This document shows positions 22,486-34,882 of a stretch of 64,000 nt of DNA, piece by piece. How positions within the stretch are numbered: the stretch's first letter is position 1; every line of letters begins with the position of its first letter. Origin of the DNA: Thermothelomyces thermophilus ATCC 42464 (Eukaryota; Ascomycota; Sordariomycetes; Sordariales; Chaetomiaceae). Position numbers and translations under genes: made by a program. The DNA lies in NCBI RefSeq assembly GCF_000226095.1, contig NC_016475.1, positions 2,480,001 to 2,544,000 on the forward strand, given 5' to 3'. The notes beneath the pieces are model-generated. The model saw only the letters and a program-made list of their open reading frames with translations. It had not been told where the DNA came from and searched no databases.

Positions 22486-23424
22486 GGAGAGAGAGAATAA
22501 GGACAAGAGGAAAGAAACTGAGGCGTGATTGTTGGTTGCTCGCCCGCGATGATGTTGACCCCACCATCGCGCGATCTATGTCTGTCTCCGACATTGTGAA
22601 TTGTGAAGCCGACATGTATCTTTGCATCAACTCAAAATGAACTGACCTAACAAGTCTGCCAGACGCAGGCGGCAAGGTTGATGGATGGTCTACGATGGGA
22701 GAAGGAGTGAATACAACTCAAGCGCCTAAAGTCCAACTTATTTGGATCAATATGCACTGATAATAATCCTTCACTGGGATCAAGGGAAGCGGACCTGCAG
22801 GGCCATGGCACCAGCTTCATTAGATGACGCAGAAGAAGAAAGAAAGGAGAAAAGCTAACATCAAGCCTGACACGCATTCTATTGTACAGTACTGCCGACC
22901 CTTCCAGATCATCTTTGCCTGACCATTCTGATTTGGGGAAAATCCCGATATCAATCGATGTCGCCACCCGAGCCGCTCCACCGCAGCGTCGCGGGAATCC
23001 TTCCCTGACATGTGTAGATGCGTCTGACACAACAAGTGAGGGAGGGACAAGGAGGAAAATTAGAGCCCTCACCTCCTAGAGCTTAGCTACCAAGAATTTG
23101 TCGTCCAACATGAAAGAAAAACAAGGACCGCTTGGGTCAATATGCTGAAGCTAGCATGCGGCCTGGCCGAGATGTCCATTTCCATTACCGACACGGGTGA
23201 AGACCTTCACAAATAATGGGGTCCAAGAGAACTTGGGGCGGGCAAGAGGAATAGGAAAGGAAAGGGAAAAAAGACAAAACAGGGTATCATGCAATGCATG
23301 TCTCTTGAGGAGGTAAGAGAACAGGAGGGGTGGAAAAAGGAGGAAGGCAGGAAGGAAGAGCAAGGCGTCAATCCAACGACCAACAAACAGTGAGGGAGCA
23401 GACAATCGGACTGATATGCCTCCA
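22486..23424. other. Convergent 3' intergenic region
   Basis: This 939-bp interval lies between the SCY1-like and Sir2-family stop codons. A 141-codon minus-strand open frame (22647-23072) exists but has no recognisable motif and no protein-like domain pattern. I see no RNA gene. Confidence 0.55.
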
Positions 23425-23534
23425 CTAGCGTTGGCGTGTCACGGCTTCTGACTCCGGTGTCTTTGCCGATGTCGTTTCCGCCCCCGCCTCCGTCGTCGTC
23501 GTCGTCATCGTCATCGTTGCCGTCGCCGTCGCCG

Positions 23535-23565
<31 letters not shown>

Positions 23566-25427
23566 CGTCGTCGTCGGCGCCGCCGCCTCGGCCGCCGCTA
23601 CCGTTTCAGCCGCCGCTGCTTCCGCAGCCGCAGCCGCAGCCGCTTCCATCGCCTTCTTCTCCCTCCTTTCTCTCCTCTCCTCCCTCTTCTCTCCCTCCGT
23701 CTTTTCCTCCTTTCTCTTCTCTTCCTTACCCGCCGCCTCACTCCCCGCGGTCTCATCTCTGATGCCCCCGTTTTCCTGTTCTGCCGGGGTGGGCGGCCAC
23801 ACCTGCGTAAAAATATGGCGGCTGCTCCAGCCCTCTGCCAGCTTCGTCTCGACCACCTGCCCTTCCGGTATCATCTCGTGCTTCAGCTCCCATCCAGCCC
23901 TGCGGCAGAGCTCGGCAACGACGACATCGCAGTCACCGAGGAGATCAATGTCAAAGTTGACATGCGACACGGGCGTGCGGCTAATGTAGATTTGCGGGAT
24001 ATGCGGCGGCAGGAAGGGCACGACCTCGCTGACGGGGGCGACCTTGAGAGAGGTGCCGATGACGATGACCAGGTCGACGAGGTCGCGGTCGTGCTCGGTC
24101 AGGCGGCGCGAGAACTCGTCGGGCAGCGGCTCGCCGAAGAAGGTGATGTCGGGCTTCATGACGCCGCACCAGGTCCAATTGGTCGGCGTCGTCATGGAAC
24201 TGTCGAATTCCGAGTCCGAGTTGCTATCGTAGTCGCCCGGGCGCCGGCGCGGCTTCTTGTCGGTGCCGTCGCGCTGGACCTTGCGCTTGCGGGAGCCCCC
24301 GCTGCTGTTGGTGGTGGTGCGGTTGCCCTGGGCGCACTTGCGGCAGCGCGGGATCTCGCCGGCCTTGATCTCGGGGAAGAGGGACTCGCCGGGGACTTTG
24401 TGGCCGCACTTGACGCACGAGGCCGTGGCAAAGGAGCCGTGGCACTGGACGAGCTTGTCGGGGCGGATGCCGGCTTTGGCTTCGAGGTTGTCGATGTTTT
24501 GGGAGTAGTTGGTCAGGAGCTTGCCTTTTTCCTGGAGAAGCGCGATGAAGGCGTGCGTGGGTGAGAAGCGGTCGTGGCTTGGAAGGATGTCGCGCGCGAC
24601 CGAGTAGAAGATGGTGGGATCCTGGCGGAAGACGGCGATGTCAAAGACCTCTTGCGGGTCGTTGAGGCCAAGGTGCTCGAGTTTGGAGTAGAGACCAGTG
24701 CCCTTGGAGCGGAAGTCGGGAATGCCGAGCGAGGTGGAGATGCCGGCGCCGGTCAGGACGATGATGTTGTTTGAGTTTTTGAGCAGCTCAACCGCGTCGT
24801 CAATGGTGTTGTACTTGGGCAGCTTGGCCCGCTTGGACAGCTCTCGGCTGAGAGCGAGGCTCAGTAACGAGTAGTAGGCCTCATCATCGGCGCCCTCGAG
24901 AAAGGCGGGCGGGCGGATGCCAAAGGCAGTGAGCAGCTTCTTGGCGGTGATGAGGCCGGACCCGATAGTCCTTTCGCAAAAGATGGCGGGACCAACGGAG
25001 CGCAGAAGCTGCCGAAACTTGGTGGCCTCGTCTGGAGTGCAGGCCTCGGGATCTGCGATGCGTGTTAGTGCGATTCCGTGTCTTGTACGTGACTGACACC
25101 TAAAGGACAACAAGAGTCCAGTCCTGTGAGTTGAAACTCACCGTCGGTGAAGAAGCGATCCTCGGCCAAGTCTTCCAAGGCATCTTGGAACAGCGACTCG
25201 GTTTCCCATGACTCGCTGAGGTCGTTGACGCGCTCCTCGAGCTCATTCAAGCCCGGATTGGAGACGTCGTTTTGCTCGCCATCGACCTCTTCGCTGCCGA
25301 GTTCTACAAAGGCCCGTTTCTCATCGTAGTCTACCACGTTCTTCACTCGCGTGCTGGGCTTCCTGGTAGTGGTAGCGCCATTGCCTGAGCTATTATTTTT
25401 GCTCGAGGCGCGGCGCGAGGGATCCAT
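23425..25427 (-). CDS. Sir2-family NAD+-dependent deacetylase (class I type)
   Basis: Exons 25427-25142 and 25052-23425 (minus strand) give 637 residues. Sirtuins remove acyl groups from lysines using NAD+; nuclear class I members act in heterochromatin silencing. Visible motifs are GAGIS (197-201), IPDFRS, QNID (280-283), the catalytic His300 in QCHGS, and the zinc cysteines 308, 311, 332 and 335. The zinc module is followed by a basic insert with [17 protein letters not shown], a likely nuclear-localisation signal. ITFFGEPLP and [11 protein letters not shown] complete the core. The last 110 residues are low complexity: a Glu/Lys/Arg stretch, then Ala and Thr runs encoded by trinucleotide repeats. 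The 89-nt intron is open in frame on its 3' side, so a retained-intron product could begin inside it. Confidence 0.93.
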
Positions 25428-27524
25428 TTGTTAAACGGTGTGAATGAAGTAGCGTTGTCGTGCCTTTGTGTCAGGCTGGGCGACCGGCGTTGTGAAAAGG
25501 AGAGGCAGACAAAGAAAAGACGAGCGAGGGACCGCTGTGGGCGGGTGAGAGTGTGAGAGAGAGATGAAGAGAAAGAGAGAGGGAGGGAGGGAGAGAGAGA
25601 GAGACAACGACGCGCCAATGGGGAAACAAGACGAAGCGCTAAATCAGCGGCCGAGAGTGCGCACGCCTGCTCGGAAATAGATGCAGAGAGTCAAAGTGCA
25701 ATCCAGTCGCTCTGGGGGGTGAAGAAACTGGTTGTAGTTCAAGAAGAGAAAAGACAAAGAGGAACTGCAGGAATTGGCTGACAGTGGTTCGAGTGGTCAA
25801 GTGGCTTGGCAGGTAAAGGTAAGTGGTTGGTGGTTGTGGTGCTGGTGGTGGCAATCTGGAAACAGAAAGTGCAACTCGAAATCGAAAAATGGCCCTGCGT
25901 TGAATCAACGGCAGTGCCGGGCTCGACCACTGTACGGATAGTTAATTAGGTGAGGTGTGCGGCTTCTTCAGCGAACAAGGGCGCCCCGGATCCCCAATCC
26001 ATGCATGCAAAACACGAATCGTCAGCCGACGATAAAAAGCCCAAAGGCGTCTTCGACCGAAAGCGTAGTGTATCTTATCTGATGACATTGACCGAGTGGA
26101 CACTGTTTATTTTCCCGGTCTTGCCGGCATGTTCTAATAGTGAAGAGCAGTTTAAATTGGGGGATAATTAGTTATCGTACCACGGTTGGAAGGGAAGGAA
26201 GAGAGGGCGCATGGGGGCGGCAGAAGGCAGGATCTGGTTCGGGGTCAAGTAGTTTTAGTTTGCATCCCACAGGGAAGTTGAGTTTCAATGTATGTATGTA
26301 CATATGTATTCCTGCCTGGGCTAGTTTTTGTAACCCATCTAGATAAAGCAGTGATGAATGGATTGGCATCCAAGGTATGGAGTAAAACGCTGAAACACGG
26401 CAACCCGAGACATAAAAATCGCGTCACGATTCCAGGTCGGCAGGAGGCCTAACACGCTTCAGCATCTTGGTTATATTCTCGTTAAATTTAATTCAGTAGC
26501 ACGGCGGTAGATCATCTGGACAGGCAAGGTCGCTTAGATATATACTCGGGCATGATACTACGAGATGATAAGTTGCTACGTTCACTTTGTGCCAAGCGCA
26601 TAAGCCCATGATGTGCTCGAAGCTCCACAGGGTCGGCAAACCGAGGTATGTATGTACAGACTACAGTACAGTAGAACAAATCGGACAACAGGAGCTTCCG
26701 GTATGTATTGGCATACATCAGTAGGTTCCCCCACCCTGTTTTCTTTCTCATCTCAATAACTCCTCTAAGATTCCCGAACTTCTGTCCATTCCCTGACTCA
26801 TTCCTCGACACTGAGCACTAACTATGGAGTACTTCGTACAGTACATACTCTGCATAAATAATGCCTATCTGCTCCGGAACGCTGCATTCCTGGCCGCGCT
26901 AACATCCCTCACCTTGGCCCTCCCTTGACTCCTGCAACCACACAAATGCGCCCACATTGCGACGCGCCGTTGGCGTCCGGTGTTATTCTTAGCAGGGGGG
27001 TTGGGCCGATCAAGATGCATACCTATCTATCAGAGCCAGTCTGGAATCAAGCTCCAACGTACGTAGGGATGTACATACAGTACTACAGCATACGTCGGGC
27101 GCTGCTGGATCCAAAAAGCATATTCGGGATTCGGGTCCATATCAAGCGATAAAAGTTATAAAACAAGACGATTCCGTCCGCACATCCGTAGAAGCGAATG
27201 CAAAAGCCAGACGGCGCTCATTGTTTGGTGACCCGATGTCACCTTCTTATGTGTCTATGTACCGAGGACTTGCAGGTAAAAACGATCGATGAGACTTCAT
27301 ATGCCCGTCTACTTCGCCAGACGCCGCCACACCCCTTCCCGAGACAGAGACAGAAAAGAGAGAAAAGAGAGAAAAGAGAGAAGAGAAAGAAAAGAAGAAA
27401 AAAAGAAAAGAAGATGGAAAAGACAGGAAAAGCTCAGCCATCGCTTGGCGATGATGGTATTCCGAGATTGTGAAGCGACCCAAAAAGATGAATGAAAACA
27501 TGGCAGATACCGCCAACGCCGTGA

Positions 27525-27557
<33 letters not shown>

Positions 27558-27812
27558 GCATGCTCAAGTGAAACTCGCATATTGTTTTTGTCCGCGCCTT
27601 TTGTAACCCCTCTTCCCCCCCAACACCACACACACAAATATGCAGCAGCGATCCGCCTCCTTTGTACAAGTAGTTATACACATGTACAGTGAATTGGCGA
27701 TCCTCCAGGACCACGGACGCAGCCTGGAGCGGCTACGCGGTGGACCATTACCAATGTGAGAGTCAACGTAAATCGCATGCCGTGGCACGCGGGAACCTGG
27801 GCTGTCAAGGGA
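25428..27812. other. Intergenic region upstream of the Sir2-family gene
   Basis: This 2.4-kb interval has a GA-rich tract at about 25546-25605 (CT-rich on the sirtuin sense strand, probably promoter or 5' leader). It also has TATG-type runs near 26288-26305 and a 29-nt poly-T at 27527-27555 downstream of the Ca2+-ATPase. Short frames do not look coding. Confidence 0.55.
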
Positions 27813-30800
27813 TTACTCCGCCGGCTTAGGCGTCGCAGGCGACCGCGGTTTGGGAACGCTCAGGATAGGAACATGCCCAGACCCGGCCGCGGCAGCGGGC
27901 TTCTCAGAGGGTCCCTCGCCAATCTCCTGGGGCTCGTCTGACAGCACCACGTCGCCCAAGACGGACCGGCTCGCCGCCGGTTGCGACTCGTTCGTGGACT
28001 CCTGGACTGAGAGCGATGGCCGCGGGAACTGCCCAAAGTCGGGCTCGCCGCGCCGGTCGATGGGTGACCAACCGGCTGCGATACTGCCGGCCACAATGCC
28101 CGCCATGACGGTAGGGGCGCCGAGTGCACTGTTGGACCGCGAGCGCATGCTCCTGCTGCGCCGACGCGAGTCCGGAGTCGGGGCGGCCACGGAACTGAAG
28201 CTGTCCGCGCGTGTGGGCGTCTGCGGGAGGCGGTGGATAGAGTTGGATCGCGAATGTTCTCGGCTAGGGACCGGGCTTCTCCAGGGCATGAACGTCTCAC
28301 GGGGGTGCTGCATGGCGAACTTGAGGTTGTTGAGACGGCCGCCCTTGACGCGCTTGAGCCAGGCCAACTCCTCCCTGACCTCGGCGAGGGGCTCGGGATA
28401 GGCGCTGAAACGCTCGTCGTCGTCCGACACAGTGACGGGAGGAACCTTGGAATCACCTCGGCGCTTCCAGGATGAGGGTATCAGTTTCTCGATCAGGTCG
28501 TCGGGAATGAGGCGGATGATCACTCCGACGGGGATCGAGAGAACACCCAGGACGATGGCAATGCCCCACATGACGGCCGTTTGGTGTTCGATCCGGAATG
28601 CAGTGCCGCCGACCATGACAATCAAGACTTGACCGCCGCACATGATGGCACTGATGCCGATGAAGTAAGGGTTCTTGTTCATGCCTTCGAAGATGTTGAA
28701 TTCATTGTCGAGACGCCGGTTACTTGAGAAGGGGGAGGGAAAAAAAAAGGCAATGTTAGCAAAGCTAGCCAAAAACTTGATTTGGTAGAAAGAACCGATA
28801 TTGCTCTACTTACTTCCACTGATTGAAGATTTGCATCCAGACGAATGTGTTGAAAACCAAGGTGTGGATTTGGCCCTCGGTCATGTCATCGGGACCAGGG
28901 AGGATGCTGACTCCTCCAAAGTAAATCAGGAAGGTGATCAGCAACTGCCACACGGCCTGACCAAGAATCATCTTCCACATGGTGATCGAGATGATAGAGG
29001 CTCCTTTGCGTTCGGGCTTGCGATTCAGCACGCTGTCCGAAGGGGGGTCCGTCGCGAGGGCCAGCGCGGCCAGCGTGTCCATGATGAGGTTGACCCAGAG
29101 CAGCTGAACGGCCGTCAGGACGGAAACCTGGTCGTCGCTCTGCACGGCCGACACAAAGGTCAGGACCACGGCCGTGACATTGACGGTGAGCTGGAACTGA
29201 AGGAAGCGCTTGACTGCGTCGTTGACGGCGCGGCCCCATTTCAGCGCCTTGACAATCGAGTTGAAGTTGTCGTCCATGAGGATGATGGCGGACGCTTCTT
29301 TGGCAACCTCGGTTCCGGCGATACCCATGGAGAAGCCGATATCAGCCATCTTCAGGGCGGGCGCATCGTTGGTGCCGTCTCCCGTGACCGCAACCGTCTC
29401 GCCCTTGTCCTTCAGGCGCTTGACCAGGATCCGCTTATCCTCAGGGCTGGATCGTGCCAGGACATGAAGCCGGGGGATGATTTCGTCTTGCTGCGCCTTG
29501 GACATGTTTCTGAACTCGGGGCCCTCGAGGACGACGCTGTTGGGCTGCAGGATGCCGCAGTCCGCCGCGATGGCCTCGGCGGTCATCCTGTTATCTCCGG
29601 TCACCATGCGAACCACGACGCCCGCCTTTTGGCAATCTCTAACGGCCTCGCGGACGCCGGGGCGCAGGGGATCCTTGATGCCGACCATGCCGATGAAGGT
29701 CATATTCCGGCAGATATCCTCAAAGACAATCTCGTCTTTCTCGGCGCCGAGACGGCGAGTCTGCCTGGGCGGCCAACGGTCGAAGTCCCGATAGATGATG
29801 CCGATGGTCCGGAGCGAATTGCGGGCGTACATCTCGATCAGCTTCTTGATCATCTCGCGGTTGTCCTCGGTGAGGGTCGTCGAGGCCAGGCCGCTAGAAG
29901 GGTCACGGAGGATCTGGGCGCACTTCTCCAGCATGATCTCGGAGGCACCCTTGACGTAGAGGCGCGCCTTGCCGTTCTCCAGCTGAACGACCACGCCCAT
30001 GCACTTGCGTCCGGAATCGAAGGGAATCAGGTGCAGCGTCTTCGCGTTAGCTCTCTCCTCGCTGACAGGGCCCATGGCCAGGTGCTCCCGGGCCAAGATG
30101 AGCAGAGCAGTTTCCGTCTTGGAGCCGATGAAGGTCCGCTCCCCATCGGCCTCTCCCTCAAACGCAGTCGAGTTGAGCGCAATGGACTTCAAGACCAGGT
30201 CTTTCACCTCGGGGCTCAGCGTGGACACGAGTTCCCGGATCCCGACTTCCTTCTCCGGGGATACCGGCTCGCCGGGGGCTGTCGTGGCGCCAAACCGATG
30301 TGTCGTCCCAATCGTGCCGGCGACGACTTGCATCTTGTTCTGCGTAAGCGTGCCCGTCTTGTCGGAGCAGATCGTGGTCGCGTTGCCCATGACCTCGCAG
30401 GCCTTGAGGTGTCGGACAAGGTTGTTGTCCTTGAGCATGCGCGTGGTCGCGAAAGCGAGCGCCAGGGTGACAGCAAGGGGAAGTCCTTCGGGAATGGCGA
30501 CGACCACGATTGTGACCACGACGATGAAAATCTCGATGAATTGCTGGCCCTTCTCGGCGGGCGTCATGGACGCGTACTGCCTAGTAAGCCGGACACAGAA
30601 GATGATGAAGAGGACCAGGAAGAGAAGAAGAGCGACGGCACCACCAAGCTTCGCGATGTACTCGGCGATAACGTTGAGCTTGGACTGCAGAGGCGTAACC
30701 TCGGGGTCCTCGTTGAGGGACATCATCGTCTTGCCGTAGCTCGAGTGGATGCCGGTAGAGGTGACCATGAATTTGCCAGCGCCCTGCATGACGCGGGAAC

Positions 30801-32145
30801 CGGACTGGATGAAGGGATCCATCCTCTTGAGGTTCTCGTTGTTCTCGATAGCGGCATAGACCTCGTCGGCGGGCCTCTTGCGGATAATGTCCGACTCGCC
30901 AGTGGCCTGAGACTCGTCACATTTGACGTCGAAGCCCTCGATAAGAATGCCGTCCACGGGAACCATGTCACCGGGCTCGAGGAGCAAGACATCGCCAGCC
31001 AGGATGTCAAAGACGGAGATCTCGACCGTCTTGCCGGACCGGACGGCCTTGACCAGGCGGTCTTGTTTCTTCTTGTTCAGCCTGGCGAACTGACGCTCCT
31101 TTTGATAATCATTGAGAGAGCCGACCATGACGACAATGAAGATGGCGACAATGATGGCGAGACCCTCGATCCACTCAACTGCGGGATCATCGGCCTTGTG
31201 CTCCTGGCCAAAGGTCTGGTAGAGGCCAATCGCGAGAGAGACAACGGCGGCGATCGACAGCAGGATCAGTACCTTGTCGTTGTACGTAATCCACATGAGC
31301 TGAAAAAGGTTTTTGCCTTTCTTGACCGGTAACCTGTTGTCGCGGAAGACGCGCTTCCTCGACGAGAAGGGCTCGTTGGGGTCGGGCTTCCTGTGGTGGT
31401 CGGGCGAAGGAGGGGAAACAGCCTCGGTCAGGGCCTTCTCCGGAGGGCGGGAGGTGGCCTCCTCGAAGGAGACGGTGCCGGTAAGGGCGGTCTCGTCGGC
31501 GCTCAGGCCCGTGGTCCGGTTGGTCCGCAACCCCGTCTCGATACCCGCAAGGCCGCCGAGCTTATAGAAGGCCGACAGGCTCTTTGGATCAAACATTTTC
31601 CCTAGCATTCCCGGGCTGAAGGCGAACGGGTTATCCTCCACCACGAAGTCTGCTTCCTTCCCCTGGTCCGGCTTGAGGGCGTCCTTGTCATTCATGATCT
31701 GGTAGTTGTCCGATCGGTCGCCAAACGGGGAGGTACTCTTTTCCCCGGTGGACGAGCCGCCGCCAATGACGGTAACGTCCTGGGAGGAAGCGACGGAGCG
31801 CGCATCGTCTGTCGAGTTGAGAGAGTTCTGGCGGGAGCGTTGAGCGTTCGGAACGGCGAGGAAGCCCTGATTTGGGCCGGGCCCACGGAAAGAGAAAGGG
31901 CTGAGGACATTGTGCGGGCTGGTAGGCCGGCTGTCTCTGGCATCGGAGGCCTTTGCGGCCTGCACCTCGGGCCGCGTTTGGGACAGGCTGCGCTTGTGGG
32001 AGCTCGATGAAGGGTCGGTCGGGCTGCTGTGCGCAGCGGTCGGGGTGGACGCGGCTTGAGTGCCAGCTTCGGCATCCGTCTCGAGGGCCGCCGGACTGGG
32101 GCTCACGGCCGTGGTGTCGATGTTAATAGTAGGTCTGCCAGGCAT
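27813..32145 (-). CDS. P-type Ca2+-ATPase, PMC1/NCA-2 type
   Basis: Exons 32145-28814 and 28722-27813 (minus strand) encode 1413 residues. This P2B-type pump moves cytosolic Ca2+ into the vacuole or out of the cell. Motifs in order are TGES in the actuator domain (about 416), the phosphorylated Asp595 in CSDKTGTLTQNKM, KGASE in the nucleotide domain (about 728), and GDGTNDAPALK (about 920). About ten membrane spans are present, and the splice junction falls inside QWNNRRLDNEFNIFEG between late spans. The N-terminal 270 residues are Ser/Pro/Thr-rich and probably regulatory. The C-terminal 200 residues are Arg/Ser/Pro-rich with many possible phosphosites; a calmodulin site cannot be assigned by eye. 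Vacuolar versus plasma-membrane location is not decided by the sequence. Confidence 0.95.
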
Positions 32146-32192
32146 TGTCAGGGGTCGGCTGGCAACAACTCAGGCAGCTCCAGCAGCATTGG

Positions 32193-32227
<35 letters not shown>
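32193..32227 (+). repeat. 35-nt poly-A tract upstream of the Ca2+-ATPase start
   Basis: On the sense strand of the pump gene this is a 35-nt poly-T located 48-82 nt before the start codon, so it lies in the promoter or 5' leader. Confidence 0.97.
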
Positions 32228-32228
<1 letters not shown>

Positions 32229-34821
32229 AAGCGTGCGCTACATGGCGGGATATGGGAAATACATACGCTCTCGTTCGACGAGAGGGAGCCGACTCATCCT
32301 TGGTGTCTTGGCCGGAACTTGCCATGGTAGCTGAGAGATGGGCGGGTCGCAGTCGTCAGCGGACGGGCGACTCAGCCCCCTGGGGCGAAATAGAGGGCAG
32401 CGGCGCGCTGCTATGGGTGAGTTCGGCGGAGCGGCGAGGGTGGTGAACGTAGACGGCGGCGATGGTATTTGCCGCGTTGGTTTGGGAATTCTCCCGCGTT
32501 GTCCAGCCACGGTCAGAAATCACGGGCACATTGGGTTGCCCAATCGCGGAGAGGAGGTGGTCTGCGAGAGTATAGATAGAGCGGAATGTGGATGCCGGTG
32601 TGTATGGTCAGTTCAGAAAGCTCGCACAGGCTAACGAGTCCTTCCAACCCAGGCAAGGTATTGAATGAATTCCCAAGAATTGGCAAGCAATTGCGGTGCA
32701 GTGCAGCAAAGTGAAGAAGGATGACAAGGGCGGAGAAAGGAGAGCGAAGAAGCCGACGTGATCGTGGGCGACGCAATACCGGGTATTACATGAAGGTAAA
32801 TAGGAGAAGTCTCCGAATGTTCAAAGGAAGGTGTGTCGGCTGTGCGTGCAGCCAAGAGCGCTAGGATCAGCGGGAATGTTGTCTGGTAGCATCACCATCA
32901 ACACCTCTGTCCTCTGACGTGCCCAATGCCGGGTTTTCGAAACATGAGTGTATGGGAGTCAAGGCAATGGGAGGTAAAGAGGAGTTTAGGTGCCAGACGG
33001 CTGCCCCAAGTTAGGGAGGGCATTGAGCGCGGTCGAGCGAGGCGAGTGGATTCCACATGTTGGCGGCCCTTTCCTGCCAAGAGGGAGGCTGTGCAGTAAT
33101 CGAAACACATGATGATTGGACGAGGTGGACGCCAAGTTTGCAGTTCGGCCCCGCTTTGACTCTTAAAGTACTTTACACTACGATCGCAGTGTCCACAGTA
33201 GGATTACTCAAGTACAGTACGTACCTCCGTGCCAAGTAGTGTGTTCCCAGATACACTACTCCGTACGAGTACGTACCTGACCGAGACCGCTTCGGTGGAC
33301 CGTAAAAAGAAGTTCACTCTTCCTGTCTCTTCAGTGGCGTACAGAGTACACTAGTGTGTAACAGTAGGTGGCCTTGATAGGGACTATGCACACTGAAAAG
33401 GTAAGGGCCAGCCCCAATCGCCTGCCTTTCGTGGCATACCCGGAAAAAGGACGTCGGAATCCAGAAAGAACCAACGCGGTGCCATGTTGCCTTGCCTGAA
33501 AGCCTGTCGGAGCACTAACACGCGGTAACGTTAGGTATGTACGGATTACTTCGTACAGATCTAGTGTACGGACGGATTACAGTATTTTTATTTCGTATAC
33601 ATAACGCAAAACATGACGCAAAAGAGCTGCGCCGACTTGGAAAACGTTGAGTGGTGATCGTCGAGGGCAAGGCGGACTTAGCTGCCGCCAATGAATGTAA
33701 TGTGCCCACCTACGGGTGTTGTGTACTGTGTACTAGTAGTGTATGTACACTACCAAGGCCCCTGTCAGTCCACCTTACTTAATCCTTACTTTAAACCGTA
33801 CGGATTACGGAATACCACTAACGAATGGACGCTGCGCCGCTTGCCTGCAGCGGCGGCGACAGAGATCTTTTTTTTTTTTTTTTTTTTTTGAGATATCGGC
33901 AGAGTCCTCGGACATACTCCGTATAAGCGCGGAAACCCGTACCGCTTACTTGTGTGTACACCGCACACACACGGTCCACACAGGTACACAAAGGTACACA
34001 CAAAGCACAAACGCGAGTACCTTACTCGTCGTGTACCGTATTCGGTCATTTTGGGCACGAGTTCGAGCTCCCGTCGCGTCGGTCACCATCATCAGCAGCC
34101 CTTGTACTCCGTAGCACTGCACTAGTACACAGTAGGCATCTGATAACACTTGCTGATCAGACTTTCGCATTGAGATTAAACTAGTGGGTCCCTACGCCAA
34201 CTAACCCCATTGAGCAACGCGGTCGAACAACCAAGAAAAGGGGGAACGCGGTGGGTTTCGGCAGATTGGACTGATTGGCATTTGCAAAATGTGGCGCTTC
34301 CCCAGCTTGGCACTGCCGAAAGCCAGGATTCGCTCCTCTCTCGCGCTAAGAACGCACCTTGCCATCTTGCGCATTATCAAAACCGAACCCATCATGTCCC
34401 ATCAAACATCCAAGGTACGCCACGAGTCGCCGAATTACCATGTAATAGACAGGACACATACATCTACACTATAGCATGATCAGTCGCCACAACAGCACGA
34501 AACCTAGCTCATCGGGGCTTTCGTCCTAACGCAAGGTGTGGAGGCGCTCATTTCATACACTATCTCTGACCCCGCCAATCCGGGGGCAAGAAGAGACGGT
34601 CAACAAGGGGCTGCTCGGTCCACAGCAGCACGGATCCTCCCGGCAGTCAGATCCAGAGCAGATCTCGAGTTCCGCAACAAGGAAAGTCTCACCAGCAAGT
34701 CCGAGAATGGCAGTGCTCGTTGTATAATTCACACCTCCCCTTGGGTTTCAACACGCCCGCGCAATGGGGATAACGTTAATTGATCAGAGACGCCTGGCTA
34801 CTTACTATTACTACCTTGGAA

Positions 34822-34882
34822 TGTATGGATGTGTGTGTATGTCTGTATGTATGTATGCATGTATGTACACTACATACACACA
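34822..34882 (+). repeat. TGTA/TATG-rich tract
   Basis: This is a degenerate run of GTAT/TGTA units ending in the inverted pair GTATGTAC-ACTACATAC. Similar shorter tracts occur near 884, 1206, 26288, 26645 and 37300. Confidence 0.8.

Noticed and set aside
22647-23072. 141-codon minus-strand frame between convergent genes
   Set aside because: No recognisable motif, no splice or start context, and a position in a 3'-3' interval; left as non-coding.
28801-31332. 843-codon plus-strand open frame
   Set aside because: It is antisense to the Ca2+-ATPase exon. Its composition follows from GC-rich third positions on the other strand, and it has no family motif.
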